A stretch of 64,000 nt of DNA from Bacteroidota bacterium (GCA_020048645.1 JAIFMG010000146.1:1-64000), one strand, 5' to 3'; positions 27,201-35,535 are shown, counted from the stretch's first letter. Translations and numbers: made by a program. Notes: a model not told the origin generated them from the sequence alone.

Positions 27201-27339
27201 TTTCAACGCCACGAAAAACACCGTAAATAAAATCCTAGCGCGCATCGGCCAGACCGACAGCGAAATTGACCGCATGGTCTATGAACTGTACGAGCTCAGC
27301 CCCGAAGAAATCGAAACCGTCGAAAATTCGACGCGCTAG
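24205..27339 (+). CDS. Type IIG-like restriction-modification enzyme (nuclease plus N6-adenine methylase)
   Basis: 1044 residues. The N-terminal PD-(D/E)XK nuclease has KADGAILKDGKAIGVIELKST with D88, E102 and K104. The central methyltransferase has motif I DPACGSGAFL (from D450) and motif IV GNPPY (N594), which is the N6-adenine type (NPPY). A TaqI_C-like target-recognition region follows (roughly 750-950, with KPLIAGENITRYH and PRLIVRQIV). The single polypeptide would methylate host DNA and cut unmodified DNA, as in Eco57I/BREX-free type IIG enzymes. It is GC-intermediate. It stands alone with no separate specificity subunit, downstream of the transposase remnant. Confidence 0.92.
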   Translation: MPIFRKSIVEKHLQNLDENKVDWAFGKFRSFYGDPLRLRNIMQLKEENYQEGFLREIFVQVLGYTLNPDKEYDLTTEFKNLKDSKKADGAILKDGKAIGVIELKSTKTKDLESIKEQAFGYKINQPDCKYVITSNFQNIRLYIDNATEYEEFNLFDLSKEQFRVFYLLLNQESITNHLPEKLKQETQFHDKEITEKLYKDYKTFKDRIFDFLVSGNPQYDKITLFKKSQKLLDRFLFVFFAEDSGLIPPNAISKIIDQWKMFVENDENFSLYSRFQKFFQHLDKGHVYKQWGEIPAYNGGLFRHDEILDDPNLVLPDGLLQSHALSLSAYDFGSEVDVNILGHIFEHSLSEIEEMEKALLEESPSLQASKPVSKRKKDGIFYTPKYITKYIVENTVGTLCSEKKTGLGIDGLLIDEGFYLKNGKLNPKGKALFESLQAYKSWLLTLKILDPACGSGAFLNQTLDFLIAEHKAIDNLISELTGDRMRIFDTDKHILENNIYGVDINEESVEIAKLSLWLRTARRGRALSDLSGNIKCGNSLIDDPAVAGEKAFDWEKEFPPVFDPDAKGKAAPKAPESPAHYGAKTGGFDVVLGNPPYVDIKGLEKIMVKALFKKYETAENRINLYSIFIEKAYHLAKDNGFVSFITPNSILVNSSYTKIRTLLLNDMATIIKLPDNVFSDAKVETIVFAFRKNSPSPNAKVMVYDKGATLDMIDDRMMKTISKEAWEKSNEHIYNIFVGRDELQILQKIESQSIELKQIANFSLGITPYDKYRGHSEETIKNRRFHSPRQLNPDYKPLIAGENITRYHVSSEVKEYIHYGDWLGAMREAKFFTQPRLIVRQIVSGHPPRIYAGFTEEELYFSQIGFSILPNTKDVEVKFLACLLNSKLMTFYHKHKFLDQEKSLFQKILIANCKQFPIRIADAQQAFIEKADAMLALNKALQTEKRNFISSLQEDKGVENVTRALENFHELEYDALKKELLKQKVSISLGKENNEWREYFNATKNTVNKILARIGQTDSEIDRMVYELYELSPEEIETVENSTR

Positions 27340-27603
27340 CGGCTGCGCCGCACGGGGAAGCCTTGCCCCGCAGTCCAACAAACTGGAAACAATGCCCGCA
27401 CGCCGCTGCTTTCGTGGCGTTTGGCGGCAGCGCCTGGCTTCGCGCACCCGGGCCTGCCGCGCGCCGCGGGGCACGATATGGCCCCATTGTTGCGTTTTGG
27501 CGCGGAAACCGCGCTGCTCCGGGCGAAGCCGGCCCAAGGGCGGCTTTGGGCGGACGCGCGGCCCAACCCAACAAACAACATCAACCCAACAGCACATCTT
27601 GAC

Positions 27604-28956
27604 ATGAAAAAATGGCTTTTCCTGACGGCGGCGGTGGCCGCGAACAGCCTGGCCTGGGCCGCGGGCGGAATGAAGATCGAAGTGCAGATCCAAGGCGGGC
27701 AAGACCGCATGGCCTACCTGGGCTACTACTACGGCGACAAGCAGTTCCTGCAAGACTCGCTGGTGCTCGACAGCCGGGGCAAGGGAACCTTCGCCGCGCC
27801 CGAGCCGCTGCCCGCGGGCATCTACTTCCTGGCCCTCAAGAACAAGGGCTACTTCGACCTGCTGCTCTCCGACGACCAGGCCTTCGCGCTCAGCGCCGAC
27901 ACGGCCGACTGGGCGGGCAGCCTCAAGGCCGTCGGCTCGCGCGAGAACGAGCTGTTCTTCGACTTCCAGGCCTTCATGCGCGCCAACCAGCCGCGGCAGA
28001 GCGAGCTCATGGCCGAGCTGGAGACCGCGCAGGACGCCCAGGAGCAGGCCCGGCTGCGCGCGGAGCTCGACCAGGTGAACGCCCGGCTGGAGGCCGAGTG
28101 GCGCCGCGTGGTGGCCGAAAACCCCGGCACCTTCTTCGCCGTCCTGCTCGAAGCCATGAACGGCTACACCGAGGAGGACCGCTTCTTCGCGCACATGGAC
28201 TTCGGCCACCCCGGGCTCCTGCGCACGCCCCTGATACACAAGGCTTGCCAGATGGTGCTGGCGCGCAACCTCAACAACTACAGGCCCAACGAGCTGCTCA
28301 TCGCGGAGCTGGACTCGCTGATCGCCAAGGCACGGCCCAACCCGGAGGCCTACCAGTTCGTCACGACCCATTTCCTGAACTTCTTCAACACGTTCCAGCG
28401 GCTGGGCATGAACGAGGTCTTCGTGCATCTGGCCGACAACTACTTCCTGGGGGGCAAGGCCGACTGGTTCACGCCCGAGGCCACCGAGCAGCTCGCGGCG
28501 CGGACCCAGGAGCTGCGGGCCAGCATGGTGGGGCAGGTGGCCAAGCCTTTCGAGATGGAACGGACCACGGGCGAGTTCGTCGCGCTCGACGAGCTGCCGC
28601 ACCACTACGTGCTGCTCTTCTTCTGGAAGACCGGCTGCGGGCACTGCGAGACGGCCTCGGAGCTGCTGAGCGAGTTCTACCAGGAGGCCCGCGCGGCGGA
28701 TGCCGACCTGGAGCTGGTGGCCATTTACACCTACCAGAACCGCGACGACTGGAACAAGGCCATCCAAGAATATGGCGACCCCGACTGGATCAACGTCTGG
28801 GATCCCGAGGACAAAAACAACTACCACTTGAACTACTACATCGTCAGCACGCCCATCGTCTATCTGCTCGACCAGGACCGGAAGATCGTGGCCAAGCGGG
28901 CGGGCGAGGACGCCATCAAGGCGCTGCTCGACGATCTGCGCGCCTGGATGCGCTGA
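27604..28956 (+). CDS. Secreted thioredoxin-like protein (DUF5106/DUF4369-type)
   Basis: 450 residues with a Sec signal peptide (MKKWLFLTAAVAANSLAWA). The N-terminal beta-rich part (about 22-120) resembles DUF4369, a helical middle follows, and the C-terminal thioredoxin fold (about 310-450) has FFWKTGCGHCETASELL with C345 and C348 and the cis-Pro segment STPIVYLLD. Such proteins act in the periplasm as thiol oxidoreductases or in redox folding. The CGHC active site resembles PDI more than reducing thioredoxins. The 264 bases upstream hold no gene. Confidence 0.9.
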   Translation: MKKWLFLTAAVAANSLAWAAGGMKIEVQIQGGQDRMAYLGYYYGDKQFLQDSLVLDSRGKGTFAAPEPLPAGIYFLALKNKGYFDLLLSDDQAFALSADTADWAGSLKAVGSRENELFFDFQAFMRANQPRQSELMAELETAQDAQEQARLRAELDQVNARLEAEWRRVVAENPGTFFAVLLEAMNGYTEEDRFFAHMDFGHPGLLRTPLIHKACQMVLARNLNNYRPNELLIAELDSLIAKARPNPEAYQFVTTHFLNFFNTFQRLGMNEVFVHLADNYFLGGKADWFTPEATEQLAARTQELRASMVGQVAKPFEMERTTGEFVALDELPHHYVLLFFWKTGCGHCETASELLSEFYQEARAADADLELVAIYTYQNRDDWNKAIQEYGDPDWINVWDPEDKNNYHLNYYIVSTPIVYLLDQDRKIVAKRAGEDAIKALLDDLRAWMR

Positions 28957-28965
28957 TCGCCAGGC

Positions 28966-30849
28966 TCATGTGGCCGGATGGGCGGGCAGGCGGAGGATGA
29001 ACTCACTGCCCTGCCCCACCTGGCTTTCGAGCTCGATCTGGCCACCCAGCCGCTGGACCAGCGCCCAGACGATGGACAGGCCCAGGCCCGACGAATGCTC
29101 GCCCCCGGTGGGCCGCGCGCTGAGCCGCTGGAACTTGCCGAAGATCTTGCGCTTGTCGTCGGGCGTGAAGCCCGGGCCTTCGTCCTTGACGCGCAGCACG
29201 AGCCGCTGGGCATCGGCCTCGGCCTTGAGCCAAACGCGGCGGCCGGGCGGCGAGAACTTCACGGCGTTCGAGAGCAGGTTCTCGAGCACGCGGCGCAAGT
29301 AGTCCTCGTCGCTGACAAAGTCGGGGCTTGCCAAGCTGAACTCGGTGAGCAGTCTGATCTGCTTCTCCTCGGCCCGGGGCGCGTGCGCGCTGGCCAGCCT
29401 CTCCAGGAAAGGCTCGAGCCGCAGGGGCGCCACGCGCAGGGGCGAGCGGTGCTCCTCGACGGCTCCCAGGTCGAGCAGGTCCTGCACCAGCCGCGAGCCG
29501 GACTCGACCACGCCGAAGATCATGGCGAAAAGCTCGTCGCGCTCCTGGCCGTCGTTGGTCTCGCGGAGCAGCTCCAGGATGGAGAAGATGTTGTTGAGCG
29601 GGGTCTTGAGGTCGTGGGCCACCACGCGGGTCATCTGCACCTGCTCGTCGAGCAGGGCCTTGAGCTGCTCGTTCTTCTGGCTGACCAGCTCGTTGGCCTC
29701 CTGGAGGCTCTCGCTCTGGGTGAGGATTTCCTCCTTCTGCATCTCCAGCTCGTTGTTCTGGAGGAGCAGCTCGTGGCTTTGCTCCTGTATCTGGCGCTTG
29801 GCCGAGCGCATGCCGGTGAACAGCTCGTGGAAGTCGCGCGAGAGCTGGGCTATCTCGTCCCTGCCCTCGAAGGTGCGCAACTGTCCGTGGTCGTGGCCGT
29901 CGCGCAGCAGGCCGTGGACCGACTCGGAAAGCCGGGCGATGGGCAGGCCGACCTTGCGGAAGACGAGCCAGACCAGGGTGAGCAGGGTGAGCAGCACCAG
30001 GGCCAGCAGGCTGAGGAAGATGAGCGTTGCCCTGCTCCTTCCGCGCTCGAGCTTCTGGCCGACCAGCGCCTCGACCTGGGCGATCTGCCGGTCGAGCCGG
30101 GCCTTGCGGGCCTTGAGGGTTCCCATGAGGCCGTCGTCGCGGCCCAGCCCGATGGCCTGGTGGGCCTTGACCATCTCGCCGAAGATGGAGCGGTACTGCT
30201 GGCAGAGGCTGAGGGCGGCGGGCACTCGTGGGTCGGCAGTGGTCTTGAGCAGGGCCTCCAGCTCGGCCAGGGCCAGCATCGCGCCGCGCCAGTAGGCGGT
30301 ATCGAGGCGGAGCTGGTAGTCCTTCTCGGGGCGGCGGACGCGCAGGATGGCGAGCTCGGCCCCGGGCAGGCGCATGTCCTCGAGCTGGTGCATCTTGCCG
30401 CGCATCTGCCCGACCAGGCCGTGGTCCTTGAAACCGAGGGTCTGGGCGGTCTCGATCAGGCTGCGCAGGGCCAGGCGGTAGGCGTCGAAATCGGCGGCCA
30501 GGGCGTTCTGCTGGCGGACGGAGTACTCCTGCTCGGGAATCTCGCGGGTCAGGCCCAGGAGCAGGTGCTCGAGGCTGTCGGTCTCGCGGCGCAGCTCCTC
30601 GAGCCTCGGGCTTTGGCGCGCGATGAAGAAGTTGGTGTCGCGCAGGTCCTCCAGGAAGAAGGACTGCTGGGCGGCGCCGGCCCGGGCCAGGGTCAGGCGG
30701 GTTTCGTGCAGCAGCCGCTCCAAGTGGTCCGCGCGGGCCTGTCTCCGGTCGTATTCCTTGAAAAGCCCGAAGCTGGCCACGCTGAGCGCCAACACCACGG
30801 CCAAAAGAACGAGAAGCCGGAACTTTATGCTGTGGGTTTGCAATGGCAT
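28966..30849 (-). CDS. Membrane sensor histidine kinase
   Basis: 627 residues. TM1 about 9-29, a helical extracytoplasmic sensor (about 30-275) of the DAHL type or similar, TM2 about 277-297, HAMP about 297-350, coiled coil 350-405, HisKA with VVAHDLKTPLNN (H412), and HATPase with N524 (ENLLSNAVKFS), DEGPG (556-560) and GLGLS (588-592). It autophosphorylates on His and passes phosphate to a response regulator. No regulator is adjacent; the OmpR-type regulator at 16.4 kb and the receivers at 38 kb are in the same window but 10 kb away. It is transcribed divergently from the T9SS protease. Confidence 0.93.
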   Translation of the reverse strand: MPLQTHSIKFRLLVLLAVVLALSVASFGLFKEYDRRQARADHLERLLHETRLTLARAGAAQQSFFLEDLRDTNFFIARQSPRLEELRRETDSLEHLLLGLTREIPEQEYSVRQQNALAADFDAYRLALRSLIETAQTLGFKDHGLVGQMRGKMHQLEDMRLPGAELAILRVRRPEKDYQLRLDTAYWRGAMLALAELEALLKTTADPRVPAALSLCQQYRSIFGEMVKAHQAIGLGRDDGLMGTLKARKARLDRQIAQVEALVGQKLERGRSRATLIFLSLLALVLLTLLTLVWLVFRKVGLPIARLSESVHGLLRDGHDHGQLRTFEGRDEIAQLSRDFHELFTGMRSAKRQIQEQSHELLLQNNELEMQKEEILTQSESLQEANELVSQKNEQLKALLDEQVQMTRVVAHDLKTPLNNIFSILELLRETNDGQERDELFAMIFGVVESGSRLVQDLLDLGAVEEHRSPLRVAPLRLEPFLERLASAHAPRAEEKQIRLLTEFSLASPDFVSDEDYLRRVLENLLSNAVKFSPPGRRVWLKAEADAQRLVLRVKDEGPGFTPDDKRKIFGKFQRLSARPTGGEHSSGLGLSIVWALVQRLGGQIELESQVGQGSEFILRLPAHPAT

Positions 30850-30925
30850 GGGCAGGGGGGTGAAATGCGGGAGCCTTTCCAGGCGCTTTCCCCGCGAAGG
30901 TAAGCAAAGGCTGTCAAGCCAAAAT

Positions 30926-30933
30926 TATCTTTG
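30926..30933 (+). promoter_or_regulatory. Possible -7 box for the protease gene
   Basis: TATCTTTG fits TAnnTTTG, but no TTG is found 19-21 bases upstream. It lies in the 258-base divergent region between the kinase and the protease. Confidence 0.4.
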
Positions 30934-31107
30934 TGTTACCATTCGCGCCAGGTGGACGCCGCCTCTGAAGACTTGCTCAAGCCAGGGCGGCCTTTCGCGG
31001 GCAAAGATTCGCCGTCCGTCATGGAAATAAAACCCAATGAATTATCTTTACGAAAAAGAAAACGCCGCCGCGTTCCGCTCCGGACAGGCCCCAAAGACAC
31101 CCGCACC

Positions 31108-32700
31108 ATGAAAAACAAGCTGCTATTTCCCTGCCTTCTGCTACTGGCCCTGGCGAGCCAACCCTCGCGGGCACAGATCCAACACGGCGGCACCGCCCCC
31201 GGCCTGCGCTATTCCCTGGCCGCGGAGCCGCGCTGGCAGGCCTTGCCCGAAGGCCCCTACGCCCAGATGCTGGAGCAGGACCTGGCCGCGGAGCGCCAGG
31301 GCGAGCGGTCCATGCGCTTCGCCCTGGAGCATCCGCTGGAGCTGGAGCCCGGCCAGGCGGGCAGCCTCACGCGCCTGCCCGACGGCTCGACGCTCTGGCG
31401 GCTGGGCATCCGCTCGGCCGGGGCCTTCTCCCTGGGGCTGGAGTTCAGCCTTTTCGAGCTCGAGCCAGGCGCCGAGGTCTTCCTGACCAGCCTCGGCGAC
31501 GGCGGCGGCCAGACCCTGGGCGCCCTGACCCACCAGAACAACAAGCCCTGGAAGAGCCTGAGCACCACCCACCTGCCCGGCGACTCGCTCCTGCTCGAGG
31601 CCTGGTGGCCCGCCGGCCTCGCCCCACAGGGCCTGCGCGTGGGCCAGGCCTTCCACGCCTACCGCGACATCTTCGGCACCGCCGGCAAGTCGTCCGGGGC
31701 CTGCCACATCAACATCAACTGCCCCGGCACCGGCGCCATGGCCGAGCAGCAGCACTCCGTCTGCCGCCTGCTCATCCAAGGCACCCGCCTTTGCACCGGC
31801 GCCCTGCTCAACAACGCCCGACGCGACGGCACGCCCTACCTCCTGACGGCCAACCACTGCGTCAGCCAGGCCAACCAGGCCCAGAACACCGTATTCCTGT
31901 TCAACTACCAGACCCCCGAGTGCGAGTGGAACGGCGCCATCGACCAGAGCCAGACCGTATCCGGGGCCGACCTCCGCGCCACCATCTTCCTGCAAGACTT
32001 CGCCCTGCTCGAAATCAGCGAGCAGGTGCCCCTGGAGTACCAGCCCTACTTCAGCGGTTGGACCCGCAGCGAGGAGCCCAGCCAGCCCCTCTACGGCGTC
32101 CACCACCCCAGCGGAGACGTCAAGAAGTTCAACCAGGCCAACGTCAGCCCCACCATCACCACCTGGCCCGGCCAGACCGAGTACGAGGAGGACACCCACT
32201 GGCACGTCAACGTCTGGTTCCTCGGAGCCACCGAGCCCGGCTCATCCGGCTCGCCCCTGTTCGACGCCGAGGGCCGCGTCATCGGAGACCTCACCGGGGG
32301 CGCCTCCGAGTGCGGCAACGCCGTCAACGACTACTACGCCATGTTCTCCAAGGCCTGGGACACCTACGGGACACCCGAACTGCGGCTACAACCCTGGCTC
32401 GACCCCGACGAGACCGGCATCACCCAGCTCGACGGCATGAGCGGCAACGCCGTGGGCCTGCCCGACGACCCGCAGCAAGGCCTCGCGCCCAGCGTCTTCC
32501 CCAACCCCACCGACGGCCCCATCGAGTTCCGGGCCAGCGCCCCTGCCACCTGGACCCTGACCGACCTCAGCGGAAAAGTCCTAGCCACCTGGACCGGCAG
32601 CCAAGGCCAAGCCGACCTCTCGCACCTGGCACCAGGCCTCTACCTCCTGCGGGCCAGCTCCCCAGAAGGAAACGCCGTCCTAAAGCTAATCCGAAGGTAA
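31108..32700 (+). CDS. Secreted trypsin-like (lysyl endopeptidase-type) protease with T9SS sorting domain
   Basis: 530 residues from ATG 31108, which begins the signal peptide MKNKLLFPCLLLLALASQ; the upstream ATG at 30931 gives no signal peptide. After a propeptide-like region, the chymotrypsin fold has LLTANHC (H250), DFALLEI (D297) and GSSGSP (S380). The last 75 residues are a type A T9SS C-terminal sorting domain, with VFPNPTDGPIEFRA, a central DLSGKVL and the ending GLYLLRASSPEGNAVLKLIRR-like (pattern GxYxLRxxxxxGxxxxKxxxx). It is exported by Sec, then across the outer membrane by T9SS. Cys pairs in CHININCPG resemble those of lysyl endopeptidases. Confidence 0.93.
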   Translation: MKNKLLFPCLLLLALASQPSRAQIQHGGTAPGLRYSLAAEPRWQALPEGPYAQMLEQDLAAERQGERSMRFALEHPLELEPGQAGSLTRLPDGSTLWRLGIRSAGAFSLGLEFSLFELEPGAEVFLTSLGDGGGQTLGALTHQNNKPWKSLSTTHLPGDSLLLEAWWPAGLAPQGLRVGQAFHAYRDIFGTAGKSSGACHININCPGTGAMAEQQHSVCRLLIQGTRLCTGALLNNARRDGTPYLLTANHCVSQANQAQNTVFLFNYQTPECEWNGAIDQSQTVSGADLRATIFLQDFALLEISEQVPLEYQPYFSGWTRSEEPSQPLYGVHHPSGDVKKFNQANVSPTITTWPGQTEYEEDTHWHVNVWFLGATEPGSSGSPLFDAEGRVIGDLTGGASECGNAVNDYYAMFSKAWDTYGTPELRLQPWLDPDETGITQLDGMSGNAVGLPDDPQQGLAPSVFPNPTDGPIEFRASAPATWTLTDLSGKVLATWTGSQGQADLSHLAPGLYLLRASSPEGNAVLKLIRR

Positions 32701-32734
32701 GGGAGAATGGACAAGGGAGAATGGACAAATTTTC

Positions 32735-32807
32735 ATTCGTAATTCGTAATTCGTAATTCGTAATTCGTAATTCGTAATTCGTAATTCGTAATTCGTAATT
32801 CGTAATT
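32735..32807. repeat. Octamer tandem array (ATTCGTAA)n
   Basis: About nine perfect copies of the 8-bp unit ATTCGTAA over 73 bases, between the protease and the ATPase gene. Period 8 gives all three frames in turn, so copy changes would not be tolerated in coding sequence. No spacer structure, hence not CRISPR. Confidence 0.95.
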
Positions 32808-32839
32808 TTCATCTACAAATGAAACTTTCAGAAAAAATA

Positions 32840-32871
32840 CCATAAGTTTCATTCGTAAATGAAACTTATGG
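32840..32871. promoter_or_regulatory. Perfect 13-bp inverted repeat upstream of the ATPase gene
   Basis: CCATAAGTTTCAT and ATGAAACTTATGG flank a 6-base loop (TCGTAA). The half-site ATGAAACTT is seen once more at 32819. The position, 41 bases before the ATPase start, and the presence of a third half-site suggest an operator. The loop TCGTAA matches the octamer unit, so array and palindrome may share an origin. Confidence 0.6.
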
Positions 32872-32912
32872 CTTATCTTCGCGGAAAGTAAGATCATGCA
32901 AACCCCTCCGCG

Positions 32913-34130
32913 ATGACGACACCCGACAACATCAGCCGCCCCTACTACCTCAAGAAGATCGAGCCATTCGCCCGGCAGAACCTGATCAAGGTGCTGACGG
33001 GCCAGCGGCGGGTGGGCAAGAGCTTCCTGCTGCGGCAGTTGATGGACAACTTCGCGCGGCAGGACCCCGGGGCCAACATCATCTTCGTGGACAAGGAGAA
33101 GTACGCCTTCGACCCGATACGGACCTACGCCGACCTGGTGGAGCACTGCCAGGCGCGCATCGTCGCGGACCGCGACAACTACATCTTCATCGACGAGGTG
33201 CAGGACGTGCAGGACTTCGAGAAGGCGCTGCGGCACCTCTACGCACTGCCGCGGGTGGACCTGTACTGCTCGGGCAGCAACGCCAACATGCTCTCGGGCG
33301 AGCTGGCCACGACCTTGAGCGGGCGCTACGTCGAGCTGAAGGTGTTCAGCCTGTCCTACAAGGAGTTCCTAGACTTCCACCGGCTGCCCGACGCGAAGGA
33401 CAGCCTCGACCGCTACCTGCGCGTGGGCGGCCTGCCCTACCTGGTCCACCTCCGCCCCGACGAGGAAGTGGTGTTCGAGTACCTGCGCAACATCGCCTCG
33501 ACCATCATCTACAAGGACATCATCAAGCGGAACAACATCCGCAACTTCAGCTTCCTGGAAAACCTGGTGGCCTACCTGGCCCTGAACACCGGCAACCTCA
33601 TCTCGGCCAAGAAGATCAGCGACTTCCTCAAGTCACAGAACCTCAAGATGTCGCCCCAGATCGTCATCGACTACCTGGGCAGCCTGCGCGACGCCTTCCT
33701 GGTCCACAAGGTGCAGCGGAGCGACCTCCACGGCAAGCAGCGTTTCGCGCAGAACGAGAAGTACTACTTCGAGGACATTGGCCTGAAAAACGTCCTCGCC
33801 GGGATCGACAACTTCCAGATCAACCAGGTGCTCGAGAACGTGGTGTTCAACCACTTGCTCATGCTCGGCTACGAGATCAGCGTGGGCATCTCGGGCGACA
33901 AGGAGATCGACTTCGTGTGCTCGAAGCCGGGCAAGAAGCTCTATGTGCAGGTGGCCTACCTCCTGTCGGACCCCAAGGTCATGGAGCGCGAGTTCGGCAA
34001 CCTGGCCGCGCTCAAGGACAACTACCCCAAGCTGGTCATCTCGCTGGATGACTATGCCCCGAACAACGTGCAAGGGATCAAGCACTTGCACCTTCGGAAG
34101 TTCCTGCTGAACTTCGAGGAGCACGCCTGA
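32913..34130 (+). CDS. AAA_14/DUF4143 family ATPase
   Basis: 405 residues. Walker A is GQRRVGKSFLLRQL (about 30-43) and Walker B is NYIFIDEVQDV, followed by the DUF4143 helical region with GGLPYLV...EYLRNIASTIIYKDI and a C-terminal domain with ENVVFNHLLMLGYEIS and GDKEIDFVCSK that resembles a degenerate restriction-endonuclease fold (D and K of xDFxxxK are present). These proteins are widespread in Bacteroidota and archaea, of unknown role, often on mobile DNA. It is GC-rich and host-like. It sits directly downstream of the repeat array and inverted repeat. Confidence 0.9.
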   Translation: MTTPDNISRPYYLKKIEPFARQNLIKVLTGQRRVGKSFLLRQLMDNFARQDPGANIIFVDKEKYAFDPIRTYADLVEHCQARIVADRDNYIFIDEVQDVQDFEKALRHLYALPRVDLYCSGSNANMLSGELATTLSGRYVELKVFSLSYKEFLDFHRLPDAKDSLDRYLRVGGLPYLVHLRPDEEVVFEYLRNIASTIIYKDIIKRNNIRNFSFLENLVAYLALNTGNLISAKKISDFLKSQNLKMSPQIVIDYLGSLRDAFLVHKVQRSDLHGKQRFAQNEKYYFEDIGLKNVLAGIDNFQINQVLENVVFNHLLMLGYEISVGISGDKEIDFVCSKPGKKLYVQVAYLLSDPKVMEREFGNLAALKDNYPKLVISLDDYAPNNVQGIKHLHLRKFLLNFEEHA

Positions 34131-34140
34131 CGCGGGGCCG

Positions 34141-34554
34141 CTAGTCGAGCCAGCGGAGGGCCTGCTCCTCCGACTCGAAGTAGGCCGCCTGGAAACGCTC
34201 CTGCCCGCCCTCCTCCATGGCCTGCTCGATGGAGACCTGCGTGAACAGGTCGCGGCTCAGGACGAAGGCCACGCGCCGGACGCCCAGCCTGTCGTAGCCG
34301 GGCAGGACCACTTCGCCGAACCAGGTCTGGAGGTCGGGGGTGATGGTGAAGGTATGGGCGGAGGTGTCGATGAGCAGCCGGTCGGCGGCGTGCTCGGCGA
34401 TGAGCTCGAGCCAGCGCCGGACGATGGCCTTGTACTGCTCGTGGGAAAGCTCGATGGTCTTGTCGGTCCAGGCCAGGCGGAGCAGGGGCCTGCCGGGGAG
34501 CCGGGCGAAGGCGGCGAAGCGGTCGTTCTCGAGTAGGATGAAATCGGCGGGCAT
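34141..34554 (-). CDS. SpoIIAA-like/STAS-type small protein
   Basis: 137 residues from MPADFILLENDRFAAF at 34554. An extended frame up to 34779 adds unrelated basic sequence and is rejected. The middle has LLIDTSAHTFTITPDLQTWFGE, and the end AAYFESEEQALRWLD matches the C-terminal signature FxSEEEALxWL of SpoIIAA-like proteins, which are relatives of STAS domains. A phosphorylation or protein-binding role is likely. It is convergent with the ATPase and divergent from SiaC. Confidence 0.7.
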   Translation of the reverse strand: MPADFILLENDRFAAFARLPGRPLLRLAWTDKTIELSHEQYKAIVRRWLELIAEHAADRLLIDTSAHTFTITPDLQTWFGEVVLPGYDRLGVRRVAFVLSRDLFTQVSIEQAMEEGGQERFQAAYFESEEQALRWLD

Positions 34555-34848
34555 GGTAGGCGGGAGGTTTGGGGCGTTGCGGGAAGAGGACTGAACCGAA
34601 AGGGCGATGCCAGAACGAAAAAAAGCGCTGCTTAGTTTCGCGATGGCGGCATCCCGAGCGGGGGAATTTCCTGGCCGGATGCCAAAAAACCTTTGACGAA
34701 TGGCGAAAAACCCAGCGGGTGGCCCGTGGCCTTGCGGGCCGAATGGCAATATTGGCCGCGGAAAAAACGTTAAGCACAAAAAGTTTTCAAGTGGCAGGAA
34801 AACTTATTTTCGCGGTATAAGGGACACATCCAAAAAACCAAAAGCCAA

Positions 34849-35238
34849 ATGAAAAACTTCCTCATCAAAAATACGCTGAAGACGCCCTTCGTCAACCTCA
34901 ACGCGGACAGCGGCCTGATCGAGTTCAAGGGGCGCTCCATCCCCGAGGACGCGCGCGCCTACTTCGAGCCCATCATCGACTGGCTGAAGGATTACGCCGA
35001 CAACCCTGCCTTCAAGACCATCGTGAACTTCCAGTTCGAGTACTTCAACACCAGCACCTCCAAATGGCTGATCTCGGTGTTCAAGCTGCTCTGCGAGATG
35101 CGCGAGGCCGACAACGAGGTGGAGTTCAACTGGTTCTACGACGACGACGACCTTCTGGAGTACGCCCGCGAGATGGAGGACTTCTTCCAGATCAAGATGA
35201 ACACCCGCGAGGTGGAAAGCTGCAAGATGCCCATCTGA
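34849..35238 (+). CDS. SiaC-family regulatory phosphoprotein (DUF1987)
   Basis: 129 residues. Residues 15-30 (VNLNADSGLIEFKGRS) and YFEPIIDWLKDY, NFQFEYFNTSTSKWLISVF are characteristic of DUF1987. In Pseudomonas aeruginosa SiaC binds and activates the diguanylate cyclase SiaD when unphosphorylated, and is controlled by the SiaA phosphatase and SiaB kinase. The threonine/serine-rich NTSTSKW segment contains the likely phosphorylation site. No siaA, siaB or siaD gene is next to it; the sole neighbour is the SpoIIAA-like gene, divergently transcribed. A TATTTTCG sequence (34805-34812) is a possible -7 box. Confidence 0.85.
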   Translation: MKNFLIKNTLKTPFVNLNADSGLIEFKGRSIPEDARAYFEPIIDWLKDYADNPAFKTIVNFQFEYFNTSTSKWLISVFKLLCEMREADNEVEFNWFYDDDDLLEYAREMEDFFQIKMNTREVESCKMPI

Positions 35239-35356
35239 AGGCGAGGGGACGCGGCCGGGGCTTGATCGTGCGCCAAAAAAATCCATCCGCAATGGCTTTA
35301 CAATCAGCCATTTGCCGTATTTGTTTAAAAAAAACATCTTTTTTATTGAGGAAAGC

Positions 35357-35387
35357 CTTGCGCACGACGCGGAAATGTCTAAATTTG
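35357..35387 (+). promoter_or_regulatory. Promoter of first tRNA-Asp
   Basis: CTTG (35357-35360), 19 bases, TAAATTTG (35380-35387). It matches the Bacteroidota -33/-7 consensus and lies about 35 bases before the tRNA. Confidence 0.8.
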
Positions 35388-35421
35388 CACCGCTCAAGCA
35401 AAAAACGCTTGGCAAAATCGA

Positions 35422-35495
35422 GGTGTGGTAGTTCAGTCGGTTAGAATACCGGCCTGTCACGCCGGGGGTCGCGGGTTCAAGTCCCGTCCACACCG
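35422..35495 (+). tRNA. tRNA-Asp (GTC), copy 1
   Basis: The acceptor stem GGTGTGG pairs with CCACACC; the anticodon stem CCGGC/GCCGG encloses the loop CTGTCAC with anticodon GTC; the T-arm is CGGGTTCAAGTCCCG. The discriminator is G and CCA is not encoded. It has its own promoter and terminator. Confidence 0.97.
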
Positions 35496-35500
35496 CGATA

Positions 35501-35535
35501 AGAAGGCTCGCCCGAAAGGCGAGCCTTCTTTTTTT
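35501..35535 (+). terminator. Terminator after first tRNA-Asp
   Basis: AGAAGGCTCGCC pairs with GGCGAGCCTTCT around a 5-base loop, followed by seven T. Confidence 0.9.

Noticed and set aside
30931-31107. Upstream start for the protease
   Set aside because: It gives a charged N-terminus; the ATG at 31108 begins a normal signal peptide.
32735-32807. CRISPR array
   Set aside because: Units are contiguous octamers with no spacers and no cas genes nearby.
34555-34779. Longer start for the SpoIIAA-like gene
   Set aside because: The added residues are basic, without family similarity, and run into the upstream intergenic region.
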